DNA of 37,437 bases from Methylobacterium indicum (GTDB lineage Bacteria; Pseudomonadota; Alphaproteobacteria; Rhizobiales; Beijerinckiaceae): NCBI RefSeq assembly GCF_001043895.1, contig NZ_JTHF01000022.1, forward strand, positions 1-37,437. The letters run 5' to 3'. The notes under the pieces are model-generated. The model was not told the origin of the DNA and did no database searches. It saw only the letters and a program-made list of their open reading frames with translations. Every line of letters starts with the position of its first letter. Position 1 is the first letter of the stretch. A program made the position numbers and the translations under genes. Positions 27,701 through 34,643 of the stretch are shown one piece after another.

Positions 27701-29174
27701 CGCGGCGATGCGCGGCAGCGGCGGCGACGCGCGACATCTCGGCCGTGTCCGCCCCGTCGAGGCGGGCGGCGTAGTCCTGGGCGAGGTCGGCGAGGGCCGC
27801 CTTGGTCTGGGCCGAGACCAGCAGCACCTCGGGGGCGGGAACCGGCGCGGAGGCCGCCGCCGCGACGGGCGCCGGGTCGGTCAGGATGACGTGGGCGTTG
27901 GTGCCCCCGAAGCCGAACGAGTTGACGCCGGCAAAGCGCGGCTCGCCGGTGCGGGGCAGGGGCAGGAGCGTGCGGTTGACCGCGAGATTCAGCTCGTCGA
28001 ACGGGATCGCCGGGTTGAGCTCGGCGCTGTGCAGCGAGGGCGGCAGCAGGTCGTGCTCCAGCGCCAGGCTCGCCTTGAGCAGGCCGGCGAGGCCCGAGAC
28101 CGGCTCGGTATGGCCGATATTGGTCTTGATCGAGCCGATCGGGAGCGGCGTGGCGCGGCCGCGGCCGAGCTTGCCGCCAATGGCGCCGGCCTCGATCGGA
28201 TCACCCACCGGGGTGCCGGTGCCGTGGGCCTCCATGAAGGTGATCGCGTCGAGGGCGACCCCGGCCTCGCGGTAGATCTCCTCCAGCAGCGCGCCCTGCG
28301 CGTAGCCCGACGGCAGGGAGATGCCGGTGGTGCGCCCGTCCGAGTTGACCTTCGAGGCGGCGATCACGCCGCGCACGGTCGCGCCGGTGCGGGCGGCGGC
28401 CTCAGCCGATTGCAGCACCAGGACGACGCCGCCCTCGGCGCGGACGTAGCCGTCGGCGCTCGCCGAGAAGGCCTGGCACAGGCCGGTGCGCGACAGCATC
28501 GAGGCGTTCGAGAACGACACGAAGTTGAACGGGCTGACCAGCAGGTTGACGCCCGCCACCACCGCCGTGTCGATCCGCCCCGAGGCGATCGCCGCGACCG
28601 CGGCGTCGAGGGCGACGAGGGACGACGAGCAGGCGGTGTCGAGGGTGAAGCTCGGCCCCTTCAGGTCGAAGATGTAGGAGATGCGGTTCGACAGGATCGA
28701 CAGCGTGTTGCCGGTCGCCGCGTAGGCGTCGCCCGAGGCGCTGTCGAGGACCCGCAGGTTGCCGTAATCGAGCGAGGAGGCGCCCACGAACACGCCGATC
28801 GGGCTGCCGGCCACCGCCGACGGCCGTAGCCCCGCGCTCTCCAGGGCCTCCCAGGTCAGCTCCAGCAGCAGGCGCTGCTGCGGGTCCATCTGCTCGGCCT
28901 CGCGGGGCGAGATGCCGAAGACCGACGGGTCGAACGACCACGGATCGTCGATGACGCCGGCCGCCCAGGTGTAGCTCTTGCCGCGCTCCTGCGCCCGGGG
29001 GTGACCCATGCGCTCCAGGGACCAGCGGTCCTCCGGGATGCGCGAGACGGCGCACCGTCCCTCGATGAGCATCTGCCACAGGCTGTCGACGCCGGAGGCG
29101 CCCGGCAGCCGGCAGGACCGACCGATGATCGCGATGTCAGGACGCTGTATCACGTTCGCTTCGCACACGCTCAT
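21717..29174 (-). CDS. Type I polyketide synthase, single fully reducing module (KS-AT-DH-MT-like-ER-KR-ACP)
   Basis: Multidomain PKS of 2485 residues, probably iterative since it has one ACP. KS (about 10-435): C182 in DTACSSS, H317 in EAHGTGT, H355 in NIGHTE. AT (about 535-830): S630 in GHSVGE; YAFH at 729-732 resembles the HAFH malonyl-type motif. DH (about 900-1175): H930 in DHRIDGQAILPG and D1090 in RLDSCFHG. A methyltransferase-like segment at about 1380-1480 has a poor SAM motif (QVGFGPLSAQ). A structural pseudo-KR follows (about 1490-1690). ER (about 1740-2060): HGGAGGVG at 1884-1891. KR (about 2080-2270): GGLGGFG and Y2229. ACP: S2397 in GLDSLMGVEL. No thioesterase; a 45-residue tail ends the protein. 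The ATG at 29174 has a weak Shine-Dalgarno. The product is predicted to be a largely saturated acyl chain handed to the coupled alpha-oxoamine synthase. Confidence 0.95.
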   Translation of the reverse strand: MSVCEANVIQRPDIAIIGRSCRLPGASGVDSLWQMLIEGRCAVSRIPEDRWSLERMGHPRAQERGKSYTWAAGVIDDPWSFDPSVFGISPREAEQMDPQQRLLLELTWEALESAGLRPSAVAGSPIGVFVGASSLDYGNLRVLDSASGDAYAATGNTLSILSNRISYIFDLKGPSFTLDTACSSSLVALDAAVAAIASGRIDTAVVAGVNLLVSPFNFVSFSNASMLSRTGLCQAFSASADGYVRAEGGVVLVLQSAEAAARTGATVRGVIAASKVNSDGRTTGISLPSGYAQGALLEEIYREAGVALDAITFMEAHGTGTPVGDPIEAGAIGGKLGRGRATPLPIGSIKTNIGHTEPVSGLAGLLKASLALEHDLLPPSLHSAELNPAIPFDELNLAVNRTLLPLPRTGEPRFAGVNSFGFGGTNAHVILTDPAPVAAAASAPVPAPEVLLVSAQTKAALADLAQDYAARLDGADTAEMSRVAAAAAHRRERLPVRAAIPLRDLDAEAVTEALRAVAEGEEAPAASLATAVERAGGVAFVYSGNGSQWAGMGRDAYALNPVFRARFDETDALFRPLAGWSLKDALFADDLEARLALTSVSQPLIFAIEAASTAALKAVGLAPTAIVGHSVGEIGAAEAAGILTLEQAVKVIFYRSKHQEATRGLGTMAVLLAPVEEVEAFLVDYPELDIAALNSPKAVTVAGPVAMIDAAMKALARKRRRGRKLDLDYAFHGRLMDPIEGPLRRDLAGLAPSAGTVPLASTVTGGVLDGTAFDAGYWWRNIREPVRFSAAVQAAAQGGARIFVEVGPRPTLLPHIGDCLEPLGFDGATVGVLPKKTLATDPFRRALAAALAAGAAVDETIAFGTDPAGSVALPHYPWQRKVFRLPETTEAMNPASARPYHPLIGARQGADGLEWLAHLDVATVPELDDHRIDGQAILPGAGFAEMALAVGREVVRSESVTLADLEIQQPMVFAEETVREVLSRFSPGANLVQILSRPRLSQAPWQLHAVAKLVEGETPAPARLAVAALPSETTIDGEALYARARASGLGFGPSFRQVARSARLDDATIVSELQPSGPEARYGLSPARLDSCFHGLILLFADLLGEAASRAYVPIRFGEIRLVRPGAAIARAVIRTRRCNERSILADFTLVDEAGEVIATLREGRFQALRMKAGGDLDAFAIRQFTELATEPTAIALEPQPAVAALVRRQAGAVTAKGDAALGAGHMLLEGWATSLADRLARGLAVGGVVDVAASRRLPAALRPWLVNQLAALEVSGLAEAAGDDRWRLRADVTLPATDEIMRWIAADHPELSAELLLCADLGAVVSRILAGTLSDAPSLPQAALDAFCLRGATVRASADAVMRLLDDSAAALPRDRALRLLQVGFGPLSAQVATFAGLHEARLTVFEADRRLAERARLALPAGVTIVEDPAQLGLAAFDAVLASDVLHRASRDLLTPLAASLAAGGLFAAVEPGASLFRDMVFGLDAGWFEMAGTVPVGRLDDVAGWQRSLSAVGLVKVAADRAVTRNGNDLLLLAEAPPRPKAAAGQTFAFVIGSEDEFAAETASSLATLLVAGGVHVSIILDSEASLRELERETPDTVVYLAGAFNRGGEAAERLRERCLGLKRCVEHLGTRQTRLWVVCPGATRDRGGPACSVEAGVWAFTRTLANEVASLDVRRIDLSPSISSKRAAERLRDLILSGSPETEIVVDDDATRVVRFAQGARPVRRSGAAAPAARLERSTTGGLNEMHWGPAERSAPGVGQIEIAVEATGLNFRDVLWALSMLPEEILEDGFAGPRLGLECAGRVAAVGAGVTAFKPGDRVVAFAQSGFATHIVVPEMVVAAAPEGLSSEAAATTPVAFLTAFYGLVTLARLKAGEWVLVHGGAGGVGLAALQIARMRGARVIATAGSNEKRALVKALGAEHVLDSRSLAFVDDIRRITGDGVDVVLNSLFGEAMERSLNSLKPFGRFVELGKRDYVANTHIGLRPFRRNLSYFGVDLDQLLQFQPDEGKRLFREVMALFTDGSLKALPYQPFAAEEVSDAFRLMQQSGHVGKIVIAPPKAGTIPAETTKPFVVAPDRVHLVTGGLGGFGIEAARWLADRGARHIALVGRKAPSGEPALSTIAELEARGVSVQVESCDIADRASVQRLLDRVESKGVKLAGIIHGAMVLQDGLIANLDPAALEAVIAPKVIGAGHLDALTRDRVLDYFVLFSSATTFIGNPGQGSYVAANGFMEGLARQRRRLGLPALAVAWGAIGDVGVLARNKAVMETLAGRVGVTPVDARKSLDLMAEALGSQGGASDDAVIAIAAMHWGKARERLATLRSPSYASLGSEQQAEAGGAVAISIPGLLRAHDLDDVRKTVADAIVEDIARILRLPKDDISRVRQLSEIGLDSLMGVELGASLQERFGLDAPPSGVSSGQTVTELADTLIQSVAAPVDESAAAVVSLSQRHGGAESVDAASLQSLQALVEQNSQDIKVITQ

Positions 29175-29627
29175 TTACGGAGGACGGGACGCGGCGGCGC
29201 CGCACCCGGGCAATTCACCCCAACCCATAGTATGAGGCCAGCACCGCGCCAACCCCGGAACGGCGCCACCCATCCCGACACGACAAGACTTGGCCTACCT
29301 GTGACATGCCTTCATCAGTCGAAGTCCTGCGACATGGCGGAGCAGAAGCACCGTAGCTGGGCCGCAAAACTGTCATCCGGTAGAAATACCGGATCTCACC
29401 GGTAATGCTGTCAAGCTCGAACGCGCCCCGGCCCGGACCGGACGCACGCGACACGTCTTAGACCCGATGAATCGGGTCGCAATGGGGCGGAGCGGCGCAC
29501 GGGTGCCGGACCCGGCCCCGCGCGGGGTCGCGCTGCCGTCGCGCGCAACGCCAAGCCGTTGACGGCACCGGGATTTTCGCGACGGGCCGGCATCCGTTCC
29601 GCCGGACGGCGCTGCCGCCGGTCCCGC
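29175..29627 (-). promoter_or_regulatory. Leader region of the PKS operon
   Basis: A 453-base gap without a credible gene, less GC-rich than its surroundings near 29340-29415. On the minus strand TTGACA (29414-29409) is followed after 17 bases by CGGTAT (29391-29386), a consensus -35 with a poor -10. The -10 overlaps a perfect inverted repeat at 29375-29394 (ATCCGGTA, loop GAAA, TACCGGAT), and a further ACCGGTA half-site lies at 29398-29404. A second, unrelated palindrome at 29461-29478 (GACCCGAT, GA, ATCGGGTC) lies upstream. If the promoter is real, the leader RNA would be about 200 nt. The layout suggests a regulated promoter; the binding factors are unknown. Confidence 0.5.
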
Positions 29628-29864
29628 TCAGAAGGCCTTGAAGGTGATGATGGTGCGGGTATCCTGGATGTCCGCGATGGTCTGGACGTGCTCGGCCACG
29701 AAATGCCCGATATCCACACCGTCATCGACGTGGAACTTGGCGAGCACGTCGTAATGGCCCGCCGTCGAGTAGATCTCGGAGGCGATCTCGCGGTCGGCGA
29801 GGGCGCTCGCCACGGTATAGGTCTTGCCCAGGCGGCACTTGATCTCGACGAAGAAGGTCTGCAT
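29628..29864 (-). CDS. Stand-alone Lrp/AsnC ligand-binding (RAM) domain protein
   Basis: A 78-residue protein consisting only of the effector-binding alpha-beta sandwich of Lrp/AsnC regulators, without the helix-turn-helix. Visible family features are the start FFVEIKCRLGKTYTVASALADRE, the STAGHYDVLAKFHVDD segment and the ending IADIQDTRTIITFKAF. Stand-alone RAM proteins form oligomers that bind small molecules such as amino acids and may modulate full-length Lrp proteins. The ATG at 29864 is preceded by GGGAGCGAG. It lies between the sugar dehydrogenase and the PKS on the same strand. A role in sensing the amino acid used by the coupled synthase is conceivable but unsupported. Confidence 0.88.
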   Translation of the reverse strand: MQTFFVEIKCRLGKTYTVASALADREIASEIYSTAGHYDVLAKFHVDDGVDIGHFVAEHVQTIADIQDTRTIITFKAF

Positions 29865-29955
29865 CGGCTCGCTCCCGGCGATCATCGAACAATCTTTAGG
29901 CTGGAACGGGTCTCGAACGATCCTCGAATCCCGCGTCGCGTCGGAGGCGTGCCGC

Positions 29956-31260
29956 TCAGGGCCGCCCGACGCTGGCATAGGTGAAGCCGTGCTTGCGGGC
30001 ATCCTCGGGCCGATAGACGTTGCGCAGGTCGACGAGGACCGGCTCGGCCATTGCCTCGCGCAGGCGCTTGAGATCGAGGGCCCGGAACGCGTCCCACTCG
30101 GTCACGATCACGAGAGCATGCGCGCGCTCCGCACAGGCATAGGGGTCGGCGGCGTAGTCCACGCCGGTGAGGAGCGGCCGGGCCTGCTCGACGCCCTCCG
30201 GGTCGTAGGCCGTCACCGTGGCGCCGGCATCCTGGAGCCCGGCGATGATCGACAGGGACGGGGCGTCGCGCATGTCGTCGGTGTTCGGCTTGAAGGTCAG
30301 GCCCAGCACCGCGATCCGCTTGCCCCGCACCGAACCGCCGCAGGCGGCGATCACCTTGCGGGCCATGGCGCGCTTGCGGCTGTCGTTGACCGCCACCACC
30401 GTCTCGACGAGGCGCACCGGGCTGCCCGCATCCTGGGCGGTCTTGACCAGCGCCAGCGTGTCCTTGGGAAAGCAGGAACCGCCGTAGCCCGGGCCGGCAT
30501 GCAGGAACTTGCGCCCGATGCGGTTGTCGAGGCCGATGCCGCGGGCGACCTCCTGCACGTCGGCGCCGACCTGCTCGCAGAGATCGGCGATCTCGTTGAT
30601 GAAGGTGATCTTGGTGGCGAGGAAGGCGTTCGCCGCGTACTTGGTCAGCTCGGCGGTGCGCCGGCTCGTCACCAGGATCGGCGCGTGGTTGAGGTAGAGC
30701 GGGCGGTAGAGCTCGCTCACCACGGCGGCCGCGGCGGGATCGTCGGCGCCGACGACGATGCGGTCGGGCCGCTTGAAGTCGGAGATCGCCGCGCCCTCGC
30801 GCAGGAATTCGGGGTTGGAGGCGACCGCGATGGCGATCCCGGGCCGCGCTTCGCGGACGATGCGCTCGACCTCGTCGCCGGTGCCGACCGGCACCGTGGA
30901 CTTGGTGACGACGACGGTGGGCCCGGTGACGGCGGCGGCGATGTCGCGCGCCGCCTGGTAGACGTAAGAGAGGTCGGCAAAGCCGTCGCCGCGCCGCGAC
31001 GGGGTGCCGACGGCGATGAACACGGCGTCGGCCCCGGCGACCGCCTCGACGAGGTCGGTGGTGAAGGAGAGTCGGCTCTGGCGCACGTTCTCGGCGACGA
31101 GCGCATCGAGGCCGGGCTCGTAGATCGGGATGCGGCCGTCCTTCAGGGCGGCGATCTTCTCCGGCGCCGTGTCGACGCAGGTGACGGTGTGGCCGAAATC
31201 GGCGAAGCAGGCTCCGGAGACCAGGCCGACATAGCCCGCCCCCACCATCGCAACGCGCAT
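29956..31260 (-). CDS. ugd: UDP-glucose 6-dehydrogenase
   Basis: Oxidises UDP-glucose to UDP-glucuronate with two NAD, supplying acidic sugars for exopolysaccharide, lipopolysaccharide or glycolipids. N-terminal Rossmann motif VGAGYVGLVSGACFADFGH; central dimerisation domain with RRTAELTKYAANAFLATKITFINE; catalytic cysteine C263 in GYGGSCFPKD; C-terminal domain with VLGLTFKPNTDDMRDAPS. The length of 434 is normal. The ATG at 31260 has a good GGGAGG Shine-Dalgarno. It lies 85 bases downstream of a glycosyltransferase gene on the same strand, which supports a joint role in making a glucuronate-containing glycan, though the acceptor is unknown. Confidence 0.96.
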   Translation of the reverse strand: MRVAMVGAGYVGLVSGACFADFGHTVTCVDTAPEKIAALKDGRIPIYEPGLDALVAENVRQSRLSFTTDLVEAVAGADAVFIAVGTPSRRGDGFADLSYVYQAARDIAAAVTGPTVVVTKSTVPVGTGDEVERIVREARPGIAIAVASNPEFLREGAAISDFKRPDRIVVGADDPAAAAVVSELYRPLYLNHAPILVTSRRTAELTKYAANAFLATKITFINEIADLCEQVGADVQEVARGIGLDNRIGRKFLHAGPGYGGSCFPKDTLALVKTAQDAGSPVRLVETVVAVNDSRKRAMARKVIAACGGSVRGKRIAVLGLTFKPNTDDMRDAPSLSIIAGLQDAGATVTAYDPEGVEQARPLLTGVDYAADPYACAERAHALVIVTEWDAFRALDLKRLREAMAEPVLVDLRNVYRPEDARKHGFTYASVGRP

Positions 31261-31345
31261 CTCACGTCCTCCCGGCAGCGGCGCGGCGCGGCGCCCGCGG
31301 GCACCGCTGTAGCGTTGCAGTGCAAAACGGGCAACGGCCGCACCG
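31261..31345 (-). promoter_or_regulatory. Candidate ugd promoter with a short palindrome
   Basis: On the minus strand TTGCCC, a 17-base spacer and TACAGC form a plausible promoter. The spacer holds a perfect short palindrome at 31315-31325 (TTGCA, G, TGCAA as read on the plus strand). This suggests that ugd may be expressed separately from the glycosyltransferase and that a regulator binds between the promoter hexamers. No matching site was noticed elsewhere in the window. Confidence 0.4.
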
Positions 31346-33568
31346 TTACCAGAGGCGGAACAGCGCCTTCGCCCGGGCGAGGTTCGGGTTGTAGTAGGGA
31401 TCGTTGCGCAGCTCCGGCCCCCAGCGCTCGGTCATGGTGGCGACCTCGGCCTCGAAGCGGGCGCGCTTCTCGGGCGTGTCCTCCTTGCCGCGGCTCTTCG
31501 ATTCGTGGTGCGTCAGGGCGGCGTGCGGCGTCCAGATCACCCGGTAGCCGGCCTGGCGCACCCGCAGGCACAGGTCGATGTCGTTGAAGGCCACCGCCAG
31601 GTGCTCCGCGTCGAAGCGACCGACCGCCTCGAACACCGCGCGCCGCATCATCAGGCAGGCCCCGGTGACCGCCGAGACCTCCTGCGCGATCACCATGCGG
31701 CCGAAATAGCCGGGATCGTCGGGTCCGATATCCGGGTGGCTGTGGCCGGCGACGCCGCCGACGCCCAGCACCACGCCGCCGTGCTGGAGCGTGCCGTCCG
31801 GATAGGACAGCTTGGCGCCGACGGCACCGACCCCGTCCTCGACCGCGATCGAGGCCAGTTCCGTGAGCCAGCCCGGCGCGACGACCTCGATGTCGTTGTT
31901 GAGGAACAGGAGCAGCGATCCGCGCGCGGCCGCGGCGCCGTCGTTCGAGAGCCCCGAGAAGTTGAACGGGCCGGGGCGCGACAGCACCCGCACCCGCGGA
32001 TCGGCGGCGGCCCGCTCCAGGAGCGCCAGGGCCGAGGGCTCGGTGCTGCCGTTGTCGACCACCACGACCTCGATCGCCGGATACTCGGTTCCGGTCAGGA
32101 GTCCGTCGAGGACGACGCGCAGCAGCTCGGCCCGGTCCTTGGTCGGGATCACCACCGAGACGAGCGGGGCCGGGTCGGGCAGGGCGCGCACCAGACGGTT
32201 GAAGCCCAGCGGCCCGCGCTCGACCCGGTGCGGCCAGCCGCGCCGCGCCACCAGCTCCTCCAGGGCCTGGAGGCGCGCCGCCTCGGCCCGGGCGAGGAAG
32301 GCGTCCGAGAAGGTGCCGGAGCCGATCGCGGTGCGCCAGTGGTACAGGATCGCCGGCAGGTGACGCACGCGGGCGGGGTCCAGCCGGTCGCTCAGACGCA
32401 GGAGCAGGTCGTGGTCCTGGCTGCCCTCGAAGCCGGGGCGCAGCCCCCCGACCGCCTCGACGAGGCTGCGGCGCACCACCGTCAGGTGGTTGAGGTAGTT
32501 CTGGCCGTAGAGGAGCTCGGGGTTCCAGTCGCCCTTGAAGTGCGGCTCGAAGCGCCGCCCGTCGGCGTCGATCTTGTCCTCGTCGCTGTAGATCAGGTCG
32601 AGGTCCGGATCGCGCCGGATCGCCTTGACCACCTCGTAGAGGGCGTGCGCCGGCAGCACGTCGTCGTGGTCCATGAAGGCGACGTAGGTGCCGCGGGCGA
32701 GGGCGAGCGCGGTGTTGGTGGCCGCCGCGATGTGGCCGTTCTCGGGCCGGCGCTCGACGCGGATGCGCGGGTCCTCGGCCGCCGCCCGGGCGAGCAGGCG
32801 CGGCACCGCCGGATCCGTCGAGGCGTCGTCGGCGATGCAGAGTTCCCAATGCGGGTAGAGCTGCCCGCGCACCGAGCGCAGGGCCTCCTCCAGGACCCTG
32901 GAGCCGGGGTTGTAGACCGGCATGACCACCGAGATCAGCGGCGGCTCGCGCCACTGCGCCACCTCGGCGCCGATGCGGGCGCGATCGGCCTCGCTCAGCG
33001 TGTCGAAGTGACGGACCCAGGCGTCGTAGCCGGTGAGTCCCGCCGGCACGAGGGCGCGGGCGAGGCGGTGCTGCGAGCGCACGCGCTTGCCGACGGAGCG
33101 CCAGAACAGGGCCTGGGCCGTGAGGAGAGGCCGGCGCACGGCCGCCCGGCCGACGAGGGCGGCGCGGCGCCGCACCGTGACGGTGAACTCGGCGACGGCG
33201 AGCGCCGGCTCGCCGAGCATCGGGGTGAGCCGCAACGAGGTGGTGCCGGCGGGCAGCCGCCCGAGCCAGGTGAAGCGCCCGTGGCCGAAGGCGCGCTCGT
33301 CGAGGCTGGTGCCCTGCGGCCCCTCCGGGCCGTCGACGACGGCGGTCAGCTCGACCCGGCTGAAGGCGCCGTGATTCTCGTCCTTGAAGGCGATCGAGAC
33401 CCAGCGCGCCCCGAGCCCGAGATCCGCCACGTCGAGGCTCAGCCCCTCGGCCCCGAATTCGAGCCGCAGGCGGGTGAAGTCGCGCGCGACGGTGCGACCG
33501 CGCCCGAGCCGGAGCGACGCCCGCAAGGGAGAAGGAGCGGGGGACGCGGAAGGGGTCTGGGCCGTCAC
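31346..33568 (-). CDS. Glycosyltransferase with two GT2 domains
   Basis: A large sugar transferase of 740 residues. Residues 1 to about 160 form an N-terminal region I cannot assign, apparently beta-rich and without a signal peptide. The first GT-A domain (about 207-445) begins PLISVVMPVYNPGSRVLEEA and has the metal-site MDHDDVLP and YSDEDKID. The second (about 466-700) begins PLVSVVIPTKDRAELL and has LFLNNDIEVV and the base region FNDIDLCLRVRQAGYRV. Tandem GT2 proteins of this layout commonly build surface polysaccharides. The GTG at 33568 has GAGG upstream. The gene precedes ugd, so a glucuronate-containing product is reasonable. Soluble or peripheral membrane location is likely, since no transmembrane helices are seen. 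Confidence 0.92.
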   Translation of the reverse strand: MTAQTPSASPAPSPLRASLRLGRGRTVARDFTRLRLEFGAEGLSLDVADLGLGARWVSIAFKDENHGAFSRVELTAVVDGPEGPQGTSLDERAFGHGRFTWLGRLPAGTTSLRLTPMLGEPALAVAEFTVTVRRRAALVGRAAVRRPLLTAQALFWRSVGKRVRSQHRLARALVPAGLTGYDAWVRHFDTLSEADRARIGAEVAQWREPPLISVVMPVYNPGSRVLEEALRSVRGQLYPHWELCIADDASTDPAVPRLLARAAAEDPRIRVERRPENGHIAAATNTALALARGTYVAFMDHDDVLPAHALYEVVKAIRRDPDLDLIYSDEDKIDADGRRFEPHFKGDWNPELLYGQNYLNHLTVVRRSLVEAVGGLRPGFEGSQDHDLLLRLSDRLDPARVRHLPAILYHWRTAIGSGTFSDAFLARAEAARLQALEELVARRGWPHRVERGPLGFNRLVRALPDPAPLVSVVIPTKDRAELLRVVLDGLLTGTEYPAIEVVVVDNGSTEPSALALLERAAADPRVRVLSRPGPFNFSGLSNDGAAAARGSLLLFLNNDIEVVAPGWLTELASIAVEDGVGAVGAKLSYPDGTLQHGGVVLGVGGVAGHSHPDIGPDDPGYFGRMVIAQEVSAVTGACLMMRRAVFEAVGRFDAEHLAVAFNDIDLCLRVRQAGYRVIWTPHAALTHHESKSRGKEDTPEKRARFEAEVATMTERWGPELRNDPYYNPNLARAKALFRLW

Positions 33569-33926
33569 CTGTCCTCGCGCCTCTCGCTGTCGCGAGGCCG
33601 GCGAGCGGTGCCGCGCCTCGTCATTCTCAATGAAATCAATTGGTTATGCCAAGTTGAGCGGTCGGACGTGTAGCAGGGGGCGGGAGCGGCTGGCAAGAGT
33701 CGCCGGCGCGGGTGGCCGGCCGGAGCGGCGACCGGCCGGAAGCCGGGTCGCACGGGAAGGACGGGGCCCTGCAAGGGCGAGCCGGCTGCGGCCCCGTCTC
33801 CCGCCCGGCATAGTCCCCCTCGGGAGCCGGCAACGGAAAACCGCGCCGACCCACGGAACCGTCTTGTCACCTGCTGCGACTGCCTCTATACGCCCTCTCA
33901 CACCGGGGCCGCCCACACGGCCTCGA
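33569..33926. other. Gap between the glycosyltransferase and tRNA genes
   Basis: A 358-base region with no gene. It has an AT-rich patch at about 33622-33655 that probably carries the minus-strand glycosyltransferase promoter: TTGGCA, a 17-base spacer and TGAGAA, which is weak. A very GC-rich stretch with many CCGG repeats follows (33700-33830). The tRNA promoter sits at the right end. Confidence 0.5.
33864..33892 (+). promoter_or_regulatory. Promoter of the first tRNA-Val gene
   Basis: TTGTCA at 33864-33869, a 17-base spacer, and TATACG at 33887-33892, which is close to the vegetative consensus with ideal spacing. The tRNA begins 35 bases past the -10, as expected for a short 5' leader removed by RNase P. 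Confidence 0.7.
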
Positions 33927-34001
<75 letters not shown>

Positions 34002-34144
34002 TCGCACCTCCGGATGTCAGGGGTCATCCCCTCGGAGTGTGAAGAGACCGAGGCATCTCGGTCGATCGGAGTAGACGAAGGCGACCCGGTTTCGGGACAG
34101 CCTTGCAAGACGACCGTTGGCAGGCCATGCCTGCACGGGTCGAT

Positions 34145-34219
<75 letters not shown>

Positions 34220-34309
34220 TCGTCCCCCAACTCGTTTCATCGGAACCGCCCGATCCACACCGGATACCGCCCGTGGGCGGCCGGCTTCCCGACGGTACGG
34301 AATCCTCTC

Positions 34310-34516
34310 ATGACCGATCAGGATGTAGGCGTCGCCTTCGCCACTTTGGCGACCGCGCTCGCAGTGGCCCTGCACAAGCAGGGCGTCGCCGATGGCGAGG
34401 CGCTCCTGGCCGAGACCGTCGGCACCCTCGAGAGCGTCCTGGACGGCGATTACCCGGAGACCGCGCGGGCAATCCTCTCGGCCTGCGCCCGCTCGCTGCG
34501 GGCGGCGGAGGGCTGA
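34310..34516 (+). CDS. Small hypothetical protein
   Basis: A 68-residue, mostly helical acidic protein (MTDQDVGVAFATLATALAVA at the start, ILSACARSLRAAEG at the end). Codon use is strongly G/C at third positions like the genuine genes here, which supports it as coding. No domain is recognised, and no signal peptide or clear membrane helix; the Ala-rich stretch at 8-20 is amphipathic rather than fully hydrophobic. The Shine-Dalgarno is weak. It follows the tRNA genes and faces the methyltransferase-like gene. Confidence 0.65.
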   Translation: MTDQDVGVAFATLATALAVALHKQGVADGEALLAETVGTLESVLDGDYPETARAILSACARSLRAAEG

Positions 34517-34643
34517 GCCCCGCTGACACGCGGCCCTGCGCCGTCGCGGCCCGCGGCCACGGCGCGCCGAGGTCGCGGCTGCCGCGCTCGGCGGGGCTTC
34601 GAGGACCATACCGCGATGGACCGCATCCCGAAGGGCCTCGCCT

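Noticed and set aside
21720..28829. A 2369-codon open frame on the plus strand opposite the PKS gene
   Set aside because: It is the antisense shadow of a GC-saturated gene: stops are rare in that frame. Its translation is Arg/Gly/Glu/Asp/His-rich low-complexity with no domain, whereas the minus strand encodes a textbook PKS.
33630..33660. A sigma-54-like TGGCAT...TTGAT sequence upstream of the glycosyltransferase
   Set aside because: The required GC of the -12 element is absent, so it does not match the consensus.
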